This document shows positions 1-6,581 of a DNA stretch of 6,676 nucleotides, one piece after another. The stretch lies in assembly GCA_029056365.1 (NCBI GenBank), contig JAIDBM010000099.1, positions 1 through 6,676 of the forward strand, written 5' to 3'. The DNA comes from Muribaculaceae bacterium. GTDB taxonomy: Bacteria; Bacteroidota; Bacteroidia; Bacteroidales; Muribaculaceae. Position 1 is the first letter of the stretch, and each line of letters opens with the position of its first letter. A model generated the notes under the pieces. That model was not told where the DNA came from, made no database searches, and saw only the letters and a list, made by a program, of their open reading frames with translations. Position numbers and translations under genes: made by a program.

Positions 1-1712
1 TTCTCGATGTAGGCCGCCACAGCTATCCGTGGTTCTTTATAAGGTGCGAAACCCATGAATGCCGAGTGGTCTTTGCCGTGCGGGTTCTGTGCCGTGCCGG
101 TTTTTCCGCACACTTCTATTCCCGGAATGGCTGCGCGGCGGCATGTGCCGCCAAGAACGGCCATATGCATGCCTTCGGCCACGTCTTCGTACCAGTGTGC
201 GTCGACCGACGGATGCCGCTGTTGCAGCAGTTCGGACGGCATTACGGTATCCTGTATGCTGCGTACTATATGTGGAGTTATAAACCATCCGCGGTTTGCG
301 ATTGTGGCCGACAGATTGGCAATCTGCAGAGGAGTGGCGAGAATTTCGCCCTGACCGATTGAAACCGATATGATTGTGTTGGCGCTCCAGTGTCCTTCGG
401 AATAAAAGCGGTCGTAGAATTTGGCGTTTGGAATGAAACCCCGGCTTTCGCTCGGAAGGTCAACTCCAAGTTTGTAGCCGTATCCCATCGACACGAGGTG
501 GTTTTTCCATATTTCAAAGGCGTTGGCCGATGAGCCGTACTTGCTGCGTTTGTCAATCATGGCCTTGAAACCCCAGCAGAAGAAGGCGTTGCACGATGTC
601 TGCAGGGCGGGTTTCAGCGGCAGAGGCGAACCGTGTGCGTGGCAGCCTACACGCAGTCCGCCGTTTATGTATCCGTGATAGCATGGATATGCAGTCTGGA
701 GATTGATGATTCCTTCCTGCAGGAATATCAGGCCCTGGGTAGGCTTGAATGTCGAGCCGGGAGGATAAGCGGCCATCAACGCCCTGTCGAACAGCGGAAC
801 GGCGGGGTCTTGCGTAAGTTTACGGTAGTTGGCTCCGCGTTGCCGGCCCACAAGCAGGCGGGGGTCGTAGGTGGGCGATGACACCATGCACAGAATTTCG
901 CCTGTCGATGGTTCTATGGCCACCACTGCGCCGCGTTTGCCTGCCATAAGCGACTCGGCGTACTGCTGAAGTTTTACATCAATACTCAGATACAGGTCGC
1001 GTCCGCTTATGGCCTCGACATCGCGTGCGCCGTTTTCATATCGGCCCTGTATTCGGCCCCGGGCATCCCGGATTAGTATCTCCACGCCTTTTTCTCCGCG
1101 CAGATATGGTTCGTAACTTTTCTCCACGCCAAGGTCGCCGGTATAGTCGCCGGCTGCATAATAGGGGTCGCGCTCAATGTCGCTGCCGTTCACTTCGCGA
1201 ATGTTCCCGAGTATGTTGGCGCCGGTAGGGTAGGCGTATTGGCGCAATATGCGTTTCTGAATGAAAAATCCGGGAAAACGGTACAGCTTTTCCTGCAGGC
1301 GTCCGTAGTCTTCCGACGACAGTTGCGCTATGAGTCTCTGCGGAGTATACGATGAATATCCCGGATTGAGGCGTTTGTCGCGCATGTCGGCCAGACGTTT
1401 GAGAAGCTGGGCTTTGGTTATGTTCAGTGTCTGGCAGAAGTCGAGCGTGTCGAACTCCTGCACATCGCGCGGAATCAGCATCACGTCGTAAGCCGGCTGA
1501 TTGTAAACCACAAGTGTGCTGTCGCGGTCGTATATAAGTCCGCGCGAGGGATACACCGTCTTTTTAAGGAAGGCGTTCGAATCGGCCGACTGCTTGTATG
1601 TGCTGTCGTGTATCTGAAGGTCGAAAAGCCGGAATATGTAAATCGCGGCTATAATCGTGATAAAGGCGCCGATTACGTATTTTCTTTTCTCGAGATTATA
1701 ATTTTTTCTCAC
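1..1712 (-). CDS. mrdA: Penicillin-binding protein 2, rod-complex transpeptidase (3' end cut by window edge)
   Basis: Class B penicillin-binding protein that cross-links new lateral-wall peptidoglycan in the periplasm as partner of the glycosyltransferase RodA. My translation of the minus strand is open for 570 codons. It shows one N-terminal membrane anchor (about residues 12-30) and the PBP-dimer start motif PSRGLIYDRD (55-64). All three transpeptidase motifs follow: S320-T-F-K323 with the acylated serine, S373-C-N375, and K537-T-G539. About 33 residues follow KTG before the edge; the family usually has roughly 50 more. The start is GTG at 1712: a stop lies upstream in frame, no ATG occurs before the membrane anchor, and the next Met is near residue 77. 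It overlaps the end of mreD by 17 bp, which suggests translational coupling. FtsI/PBP3 is the main alternative, but position directly after mreD favours PBP2. Confidence 0.95.
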   Translation of the reverse strand, partial: MRKNYNLEKRKYVIGAFITIIAAIYIFRLFDLQIHDSTYKQSADSNAFLKKTVYPSRGLIYDRDSTLVVYNQPAYDVMLIPRDVQEFDTLDFCQTLNITKAQLLKRLADMRDKRLNPGYSSYTPQRLIAQLSSEDYGRLQEKLYRFPGFFIQKRILRQYAYPTGANILGNIREVNGSDIERDPYYAAGDYTGDLGVEKSYEPYLRGEKGVEILIRDARGRIQGRYENGARDVEAISGRDLYLSIDVKLQQYAESLMAGKRGAVVAIEPSTGEILCMVSSPTYDPRLLVGRQRGANYRKLTQDPAVPLFDRALMAAYPPGSTFKPTQGLIFLQEGIINLQTAYPCYHGYINGGLRVGCHAHGSPLPLKPALQTSCNAFFCWGFKAMIDKRSKYGSSANAFEIWKNHLVSMGYGYKLGVDLPSESRGFIPNAKFYDRFYSEGHWSANTIISVSIGQGEILATPLQIANLSATIANRGWFITPHIVRSIQDTVMPSELLQQRHPSVDAHWYEDVAEGMHMAVLGGTCRRAAIPGIEVCGKTGTAQNPHGKDHSAFMGFAPYKEPRIAVAAYIE

Positions 1713-2223
1713 GATTGCGTTGTCGGATCGAAAGGCTGTCGATAGCGTATATGATTACGAAAGTGAATGCGGTGCTGCACACGGTGCGGGTAAGCATCAG
1801 ACCGATGTTCCGGAACTGGAAGGCTTCTATGGCAAATACGGCGAAGCAATACAGCAGGGTCATCGTAAGCAGATACTTCATATATGGTGCGTAGCCCATT
1901 GTGCGTAGCGACGGGCGCATGCCGGCAAGGTCGTCGTCGAAACTCATATACAGATGGTACACCGGTTTGCGGATGAAGGCCAGCAGGGTGCATGCAAGGG
2001 CGTTCACTCCCTGGGTGTCGCCGAAGATGTCTACCGCCAGACCGGTTATGAACGCCAGTGTGAGCGAGGCATTTGTGCCCAGAGTCACCGGCAGGCTCAC
2101 TATCACATATATGAAAACCAGCGGCACTGCCACATTGAACAGTATCAGGTTATTGAAGATGATGGCCTGGATGGGCACCAGCAGCAATATCGACAGCAGT
2201 ATGTTCACCAGAGTCTTGCTCAT
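1696..2223 (-). CDS. mreD: Rod shape-determining protein MreD
   Basis: Small integral inner-membrane protein of the elongation (rod) complex, thought to bridge MreC with the PBP2-RodA synthase. It is 175 residues long, close to the family norm of about 160-180. It is very hydrophobic, with about five or six likely membrane segments near residues 5-25, 30-48, 53-65, 75-93, 113-133 and 143-163. The stretch GLAVDIFGDTQGVNAL (61-76) matches the conserved G-x-x-x-D-x-x region of MreD. The C-terminus is basic (RQRNREKK) and probably cytoplasmic. The ATG start overlaps the mreC stop in an ATGA arrangement, and its 3' end overlaps mrdA by 17 bp. MreD is poorly conserved in sequence, so the call rests on topology, size and position between mreC and mrdA. 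Confidence 0.93.
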   Translation of the reverse strand: MSKTLVNILLSILLLVPIQAIIFNNLILFNVAVPLVFIYVIVSLPVTLGTNASLTLAFITGLAVDIFGDTQGVNALACTLLAFIRKPVYHLYMSFDDDLAGMRPSLRTMGYAPYMKYLLTMTLLYCFAVFAIEAFQFRNIGLMLTRTVCSTAFTFVIIYAIDSLSIRQRNREKKL

Positions 2224-3098
2224 TGCTTGAATGGATTCTTGATGTTTTCTTCTTCTTCCTCTTTCTCGCCTGCTTCAAGCGCCTTGAGTTCGGGCCGGTA
2301 GTTGTTTACCACTACCTGCACGTTGCTCAGGGTGGTGAAATCGGCGAACAGTTTCACCTTCAGGGTAAAGAAGTTTTCCTTGCGGTTGCGGTTGTCGCTG
2401 ATCACACGGCCCACCGGTATGCCGGGAGGAAATACTGCCGAGTATCCGCTTGTTACCACAGTGTCGCCTTTGTGGTATATGGTATGTCGCGGCAGTTCCT
2501 CGAGCATGGCCACGGTAGGGTCGGAGCCGTCCCATACCAGCGAGCCGAAGCCTTCGCTGTTTTTTACCTTGCATGAGAGCCTGAAGTTGGGGTTGAGCAG
2601 CGAAATCACACGCGCCGTATGCGGTCCGGTATTGCTCACTATGCCAACCACACCGTTCTGGTCGATGACGCCCCATTCAGGCTTGATGCCGTCGTTGCTG
2701 CCTTTGTTTATGGTAAGGTAGTTGTAGGGCTTCGACACAGAGTTGTTTATCACGTGTGCCACTATGAACTCGAAATGCTGCATGGTAGAGTCCACCTTCA
2801 TGGTGTCGGTGAAGTTTTTTTCCTGAAGCACATCGAGTTGTTCGCGCAGGTTCACCACTTCGGACTGCAGCGCCGCGTTTCGGGCATTGAGGTCGGCGTT
2901 GATTTCGCGCAGGTTGAAATACGAAGTCACCTCGCTGCTTAGACTGTATGCCCCCGATGCCACGGCGTTGGCCGATGTAAGGTACACGTGGTGCTGGTAG
3001 GGGTTGTGCTGAAACAACAGCATGCAGCTGATCACCACATAAATGATGAACAGGAACCACTTGCTGTTGTTTCTGAAGAATACAATCAGTTCGTTCAC
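2220..3098 (-). CDS. mreC: Rod shape-determining protein MreC
   Basis: Periplasmic scaffold that links MreB filaments to the wall-synthesis enzymes and activates PBP2. It is 292 residues long, normal for the family. It has a short cytoplasmic N-terminus, a membrane anchor at about 14-29, then a predicted coiled coil at about 62-95 rich in L/N/E heptads. Two beta domains follow. The first carries LTINKGSNDGI (128-138) and GVIDQNGVVGIVS (143-155); the second carries GDTVVTSGYSAVFPPGIPVG (211-230), the most recognisable MreC signature. The C-terminus is strongly acidic (EKEEEEE, 278-284) and likely disordered. The start is GTG at 3098, 10 bp after the mreB stop, preceded by CGGAAAC as a weak ribosome-binding stretch. 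No in-frame ATG lies before the anchor, so GTG is preferred. Translation of mreD is probably coupled through the 4-bp overlap. Confidence 0.96.
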   Translation of the reverse strand: MNELIVFFRNNSKWFLFIIYVVISCMLLFQHNPYQHHVYLTSANAVASGAYSLSSEVTSYFNLREINADLNARNAALQSEVVNLREQLDVLQEKNFTDTMKVDSTMQHFEFIVAHVINNSVSKPYNYLTINKGSNDGIKPEWGVIDQNGVVGIVSNTGPHTARVISLLNPNFRLSCKVKNSEGFGSLVWDGSDPTVAMLEELPRHTIYHKGDTVVTSGYSAVFPPGIPVGRVISDNRNRKENFFTLKVKLFADFTTLSNVQVVVNNYRPELKALEAGEKEEEEENIKNPFKQ

Positions 3099-3108
3099 GT
3101 TTCCGGAT

Positions 3109-4128
3109 TTATCGGATAAGGAACGAGAATTTGTCGATGTTTTTCAGTGCCACGCCTGTGCCTTTGGCTACTGCCAGAAGCGGGTCTTCGGCTATGTGGA
3201 ACTGAATGCCGATTTTGTCGGTAAGGCGTTTGTCGAGTCCGCGCAGCAATGCGCCGCCGCCGGCCAGATATATGCCGTTGCGTACGATGTCGGCGTAAAG
3301 TTCAGGGGGAGTCTGTTCGAGAGCCCCGAGCACGGCGGCCTCGATTTTCGAAATGGTTTTTTCGATACAGTGGCTTATCTCCTGATAGCTTACCGGCACT
3401 TCCATGGGGAGGGCGGTCATCACGTTCGGGCCATGAACTATGTAGTCCTCGGGCGGGTTGTCGAGTTCGGTCAAGGCCGATCCCACGTGCATTTTTATCT
3501 GTTCGGCTGTCCGTACGCCCACTTTCACGTTGTGTGCGCGGCGCATGTGGTTCTGGATGTCTTCGGTAAGGTCGTCGCCTGCAATCTGTATGCTTTTGTT
3601 GCTTACGATGCCGCCGAGCGATATTACCGCGATTTCGGTTGTTCCGCCGCCTATGTCCACAATCATGTTGCCTTCGGGCGCCTCCACATCAAGACCTATG
3701 CCCAGGGCTGCCGCCATTGGTTCGTAAATCATGTATACATCGCGTCCGTCGGCGTGTTCCGACGAGTCGCGCACGGCACGGATTTCAACTTCGGTGGAAC
3801 CCGATGGTATGCCTACCACCATGCGGAGCGAGGGCGAGAACCAGTTGCTTTTGCTGCTGGCTTTCTTCACAAGTCCGCGAATCATGAGTTCGGCGGCGTT
3901 GAAGTCGGCGATCACACCCTTGCGCAGGGGGCGCACGGTGCGTATCCGCGTGTGGCTCTTGCCTTCCATCAGATGTGCTTCGTTACCGACTGCGATGAGT
4001 TTGTCGGTACGGTCGTCGAGCGCCACGATCGATGGCTCGTTTATTACTATCTTGTCGTTGTGTATGATTATCGTGTTGGCTGTGCCAAGGTCGATAGCAA
4101 TTTCTTTTGTGAGCGAGAAAAGCTTCAT
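3109..4128 (-). CDS. mreB: Cell shape-determining actin homolog MreB
   Basis: ATP-binding bacterial actin that forms membrane-associated antiparallel filaments and orients the rod complex around the cell. It is 339 residues long, typical for MreB. The actin-fold motifs appear in order: phosphate-1 loop DLGTANT (13-19), the EPMAAALG stretch (136-143) containing the glutamate expected to position the hydrolytic water, phosphate-2 VDIGGGTTEIAV (157-168), and the adenosine motif GIYLAGGGALLRGL (285-298). The N-terminus MKLFSLTKEI is short and amphipathic, consistent with membrane contact, and the C-terminal FSFLIR is also hydrophobic. The ATG start lies 25 bp after the purH stop. Upstream sequence is A-rich (AACAATAGAA) without a Shine-Dalgarno, as usual in Bacteroidota. 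I see no separate promoter in the gap, so it is probably expressed from the purH promoter, although one inside purH cannot be excluded. Confidence 0.98.
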   Translation of the reverse strand: MKLFSLTKEIAIDLGTANTIIIHNDKIVINEPSIVALDDRTDKLIAVGNEAHLMEGKSHTRIRTVRPLRKGVIADFNAAELMIRGLVKKASSKSNWFSPSLRMVVGIPSGSTEVEIRAVRDSSEHADGRDVYMIYEPMAAALGIGLDVEAPEGNMIVDIGGGTTEIAVISLGGIVSNKSIQIAGDDLTEDIQNHMRRAHNVKVGVRTAEQIKMHVGSALTELDNPPEDYIVHGPNVMTALPMEVPVSYQEISHCIEKTISKIEAAVLGALEQTPPELYADIVRNGIYLAGGGALLRGLDKRLTDKIGIQFHIAEDPLLAVAKGTGVALKNIDKFSFLIR

Positions 4129-4153
4129 TTCTATTGTTTATGTCGGAGGGAGG

Positions 4154-5695
4154 TTAGTGTTTGAAATGGCGGAAACCGGTCATCACCATTGTCATGCCGT
4201 TCTGGCGGCAGTAGTCTACCGAGTCGGTGTCGCGTATCGAGCCGCCGGGCTGTATCACATAGTCGATGCCTTCGGCATGGGCTATCTCGACACAGTCGGC
4301 AAAGGGGAAGAATGCGTCGGAGGCCATGATTGCGCCGTTAAGGTCGAAGTTGAAGCTTTTGGCTTTCTCTATGGCGTGACGCAGAGCGTCGACACGTGAG
4401 GTCTGACCTACACCCGATGCTATGAGCTGGCCGTTACGGGCAAGCACTATGGCATTGCTCTTGGAGTGTTTCACGATTTTGTTGGCGAAAATCATGTCGG
4501 CGGCCAGTTCGGGGCTGAGTGACTCGCCTGCTACAAGGCGAAGGTCGTCGGGGGTTTCGGTTTTGGTGTCGCGTTCCTGACGCAGGGCGCCGTTCAGCAG
4601 TGTGCGTACGGTGTACCGGTTGTCGGCGGCACGGTGTTGTACCAGTATTATGCGGTTTTTCTTCTGGCGGAGTATTGCGAGAGCATCGTCGGAGTATGCC
4701 GGGGCAATGATTACCTCGAAGAATATTTTGCCGATTTCGGCTGCGGCTGTGGCATCGACTTCGGTGTTGGTGATTATCACGCCGCCGAATGCCGACACCG
4801 GGTCACCGGCCAGTGCATCGGCCCATGCTTCGGCGAGGGTGCCTCTGGTGGCCAGGCCGCAGGCGTTGTTGTGCTTGAGTATTGCCACGGTAGGCTTGGC
4901 CTGGTCGAATTCGGCAATGAGCGAAGTGGCGGCATCGATGTCCAGAAGGTTGTTGTATGAGATTTCCTTGCCGTGCAGCTGGCTGAACATTTCATCGAAT
5001 TTGCCGAAGAATGTTCCTTCCTGATGCGGGTTTTCGCCGTAACGCAGGCTCATGGAGCCGTCGATTGCCAGACGCAGGGCGCTCGACTGACGGTGTTCGG
5101 CCGGTTGATCGAAGTAGTTGAATATGGCGCTGTCGTAGGCCGATGAAACTCCGAAGGCTTCTTTGGCCAGATAACGGCGTTCGTCGAGGGTGGTGGCGGC
5201 TCCGTGTTCGTCGAGCATGCCTGAAAGTGCGGCATACTGCGCTTTCGATGCCACTATGGCTACATCGTTGAAGTTTTTCGCAGCCGCACGTATGAGCGAT
5301 ATGCCGCCTATGTCGATTTTTTCTATGATGTCGGCTTCGGAGGCTCCGGAAGCCACTGTTGCTTCAAATGGGTACAGGTCGACAATCACCAGGTCGATGG
5401 CCGGTATGTCGTATTCGCGGCAGTGAGCGATGTCGCTGTCGTTGTCGCGGCGGTTGAGAATTCCGCCGAATACTTTGGGGTGAAGAGTTTTTACACGGCC
5501 GCCGAGTATCGAGGGATAACCGGTGAGGTCTTCAACGGCTTCGCATTCGTAGCCGAGCGATTCGATAAACGAGCGGGTGCCGCCTGTAGATAGGAATTTC
5601 ACACCATCGGCATGGAGTTTGCCGAGTATTTCGTCCAGTCCGTCTTTGTGGAAAACCGACACCAGTGCGGTGTGGATTTTTTTGAGTTCTGACAT
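4154..5695 (-). CDS. purH: Bifunctional AICAR formyltransferase / IMP cyclohydrolase
   Basis: Catalyses the last two steps of de novo purine synthesis in the cytosol: formylation of AICAR with 10-formyl-tetrahydrofolate, then ring closure to IMP. It is 513 residues long, full length for PurH. The N-terminal MGS-like cyclohydrolase domain (about 1-195) carries FLSTGGT (34-40) and GGRVKTLHP (65-73). The C-terminal transformylase domain carries RYGENPHQ (218-225), LKHNNACG (273-280) with the Lys274-His275 catalytic pair, DPVSAFGG (298-305), FPFADCVE (463-470) and QPGGSIRD (482-489). It ends in FRHFKH, the usual PurH terminus. The ATG start is preceded by an A-rich stretch and a TAnnTTTG box. It is first in the operon, with mreB 25 bp downstream. 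No truncation or missing key residue is apparent. Confidence 0.98.
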   Translation of the reverse strand: MSELKKIHTALVSVFHKDGLDEILGKLHADGVKFLSTGGTRSFIESLGYECEAVEDLTGYPSILGGRVKTLHPKVFGGILNRRDNDSDIAHCREYDIPAIDLVIVDLYPFEATVASGASEADIIEKIDIGGISLIRAAAKNFNDVAIVASKAQYAALSGMLDEHGAATTLDERRYLAKEAFGVSSAYDSAIFNYFDQPAEHRQSSALRLAIDGSMSLRYGENPHQEGTFFGKFDEMFSQLHGKEISYNNLLDIDAATSLIAEFDQAKPTVAILKHNNACGLATRGTLAEAWADALAGDPVSAFGGVIITNTEVDATAAAEIGKIFFEVIIAPAYSDDALAILRQKKNRIILVQHRAADNRYTVRTLLNGALRQERDTKTETPDDLRLVAGESLSPELAADMIFANKIVKHSKSNAIVLARNGQLIASGVGQTSRVDALRHAIEKAKSFNFDLNGAIMASDAFFPFADCVEIAHAEGIDYVIQPGGSIRDTDSVDYCRQNGMTMVMTGFRHFKH

Positions 5696-5724
5696 ATATT
5701 TTCTTTTGTATAGCTTTCAGAGTG

Positions 5725-5732
5725 CAAAATTA
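5725..5732 (-). promoter_or_regulatory. Promoter -7 box of the purH-mre operon
   Basis: On the minus strand this reads TAATTTTG, an exact match to the Bacteroidota -7 consensus TAnnTTTG. Transcription would start near 5718, giving a leader of about 23 nt that is A-rich before the ATG. No TTG lies at the usual distance of about 20 nt upstream, so the -33 element is weak. It is the only good promoter box seen before purH, and it probably drives the whole purH-mreBCD-mrdA unit. Confidence 0.7.
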
Positions 5733-5776
5733 CAAAATTTTCCTCACTCTATTTGCACAGATGAGTCATGAATTTC

Positions 5777-5786
5777 AAAAAAAAAA
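5777..5786. other. Ten-base A tract in the divergent intergenic region
   Basis: A run of ten A on the plus strand (T on the minus strand) sits about 45-60 bp upstream of the purH -7 box. It could act as an UP-like or DNA-bending element for purH. No stem precedes it on the minus strand, so it does not look like a terminator. The rest of 5696-5880 holds no gene that I recognise, only two copies of the 9-mer CTTTGAGTG (5791-5799 and 5868-5876). Confidence 0.35.
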
Positions 5787-5880
5787 TATGCTTTGAGTGA
5801 GAAATGGGGCACGATAGTCGAACTTAGAGCGCGTTCCTTAAAATTTCGGGGTCGTAGGGGTCGCAGCCTTTGAGTGGATT

Positions 5881-6315
5881 TTGTCACTTGCTGAAAGGAG
5901 CATACCGAGGTATGTGACTGAAAGCAAGGGGCAAAATACGCCTAAGGATGCGAGACGCAGTGCCCATGCCGCAGTTGTCACACCTCTGAACAATGAGCTG
6001 CTACGACTTATAGGTAATCCCAAAGAAGATAACAATCCAAAAGAGCGTATCTTCAATCTGCCCCATACAGGCACTGCAAGAAAGCACCTCTCCCGATGGG
6101 TCAGTCTTGCCGGAATCAAGAAAAGCATCACATGGCATTGCTCCCGCCATAGTTTTGCCGTCAATCTGCTCAATTCAGGGGCGGATATAAAAACCGTGTC
6201 CTCGCTTCTCGGACACGCAAGCATCAAGATGACCGAAAAGTATCTGCACGTCATTGACCAGCGCAAACAGAAAGCCATCGACAAGCTCGGCAAAGTAGCC
6301 TTTGATGTTGATTGA
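5881..6315 (+). pseudogene. Tyrosine recombinase (phage-type integrase), C-terminal catalytic remnant
   Basis: About 145 codons encoding only the C-terminal part of a tyrosine site-specific recombinase; complete relatives in Bacteroidota elements are about 400 residues. Numbering from a nominal TTG at 5881, visible motifs are PLNNELLRLIG (35-45), W85-H86-C-S-R89-H90 (the HxxR box), LLGH with H112, and Y121 in EKYLHV, the DNA-cleaving tyrosine. The SAM-like/arm-binding N-terminus and the first catalytic arginine (TGxR box) are missing. Recognisable similarity starts only around 5960. The frame is open back to 5842 but contains no ATG before residue 117, and the only candidate starts are TTG at 5881 or GTG at 5914. 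I therefore read it as a 5'-truncated relic of an integrated element, transcribed divergently from purH. A short functional protein is possible but unlikely. The stop at 6313-6315 looks genuine. Confidence 0.8.
5901..5914. repeat. Short palindrome near the truncated end of the integrase
   Basis: CATACC-GA-GGTATG is a perfect 6-bp inverted repeat with a 2-nt centre. It is nested inside a second pair, GTCAC (5883-5887) and GTGAC (5914-5918). It lies where similarity to the recombinase fades out. It may be a recombination or protein-binding site, or chance. Confidence 0.35.
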
Positions 6316-6394
6316 AGCTTATATTCACCCGTGGCATTACCGACACTCTGGCACTTTCGATTGTTGTATAGTTATATAGGCGGTCAGAAATGAC

Positions 6395-6402
6395 TACCTT
6401 TG
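6395..6402 (+). promoter_or_regulatory. Possible rightward promoter box P1
   Basis: TACCTTTG matches the TAnnTTTG -7 consensus. No TTG sits about 20 nt upstream (the nearest is 28 nt away at 6364-6366), so promoter strength is doubtful. Its flanks closely resemble those of the better promoter at 6497-6527. A transcript starting near 6409 would meet the terminator at 6458-6489 after about 80 nt. Confidence 0.4.
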
Positions 6403-6414
6403 CGATAAGATTCA

Positions 6415-6445
6415 ACGTCATAATGTTTTTGTTTCATTTTGACGT
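6415..6445 (+). repeat. Imperfect inverted repeat (hairpin)
   Basis: ACGTCATAATG and CATTTTGACGT pair over 11 positions with a single T-T mismatch, around a 9-nt T-rich loop. It lies between box P1 and the terminator. No T tract follows, so it is not a terminator itself. It could be a structural element of a short RNA or an operator. Confidence 0.5.
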
Positions 6446-6457
6446 GGATTAGTGGTT

Positions 6458-6489
6458 GGACATTGGGAGGGAAACCCGGTGTCCTTTTT
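6458..6489 (+). terminator. Rightward intrinsic terminator
   Basis: GGACATTGGG (6458-6467) pairs with CCCGGTGTCC (6475-6484) through all ten positions if two U-G wobbles are allowed. The loop is AGGGAAA, and five T follow at once. The T tract lies on the right side only, so it acts on rightward transcripts, either from the integrase remnant or from P1. Confidence 0.65.
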
Positions 6490-6496
6490 CTCGCTG

Positions 6497-6527
6497 TTGC
6501 CCAATCCGATGAAAATGATTACCTTTG
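6497..6527 (+). promoter_or_regulatory. Rightward promoter P2
   Basis: TTG (6497-6499), a 20-nt spacer, then TACCTTTG (6520-6527) fits the Bacteroidota housekeeping promoter layout. Transcription would begin near 6534 and run about 113 nt before the ATG at 6647. It sits just after the terminator at 6458-6489, as expected for an insulated new transcription unit. Confidence 0.65.
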
Positions 6528-6532
6528 CGTAT

Positions 6533-6575
6533 AAAAAACTAAACCCGATAGCTTGACGAGTCAGGGGCTACCGGG
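6533..6575 (-). terminator. Leftward intrinsic terminator
   Basis: On the minus strand CCCGGTAGC (6575-6567) pairs with GCTATCGGG (6552-6544) over nine positions including one G-U wobble, and the tract TTTAGTTTTTT (6543-6533) follows. The loop contains UGA-CUCG-UCA, which could extend the stem with a CUYG-type tetraloop. Read on the plus strand, the wobble becomes an A-C mismatch and no T tract follows, so the leftward direction is favoured. Confidence 0.6.
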
Positions 6576-6580
6576 AATCA
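6533..6580 (-). ncRNA. Candidate short antisense RNA (about 48 nt)
   Basis: Promoter P3 and the leftward terminator enclose only about 48 nt with no reading frame, so the product would be a single hairpin with a short 5' tail and a U-rich 3' end. It would be fully complementary to the start of the P2 transcript, about 65-115 nt upstream of the ATG at 6647. By analogy with antisense RNAs such as RNA-OUT of IS10 or CopA of IncFII plasmids, it could limit expression of the downstream gene. The sequence shows the promoter, hairpin and T tract; the function is inferred, and I do not recognise the RNA as a named family. Confidence 0.45.
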
Positions 6581-6581
6581 A

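Noticed and set aside
1..1710. Plus-strand short open frames within the mrdA region (for example 55-354 and 633-881)
   Set aside because: The minus strand is a continuous PBP2 coding region with all catalytic motifs, so these are shadows.
3043..4164. Long plus-strand open frame (373 codons) opposite mreB
   Set aside because: It mirrors mreB codon for codon, has no recognisable motifs and has an odd composition rich in His/Tyr/Val/Phe. It arises from codon bias in the real gene on the other strand.
5825..5866. tRNA-like stretch (TTAGAGCGCGTTCC followed by GGGGTCGTAGGGGTCGC)
   Set aside because: It resembles pieces of a tRNA D-arm and variable region, but the anticodon stem does not pair and there is no TTCGA T-loop or acceptor stem. 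I cannot support a tRNA gene or fragment.
5838..6293. Minus-strand open frame of 151 codons opposite the integrase remnant
   Set aside because: It has no family motifs, whereas the plus strand carries clear recombinase catalytic motifs. It is an antisense shadow.
6462..6505. ATTGGG (6462-6467) versus CCCAAT (6500-6505) as an antiterminator pair
   Set aside because: The second partner lies downstream of the terminator T tract and would be transcribed too late to compete, so classical attenuation is not supported.
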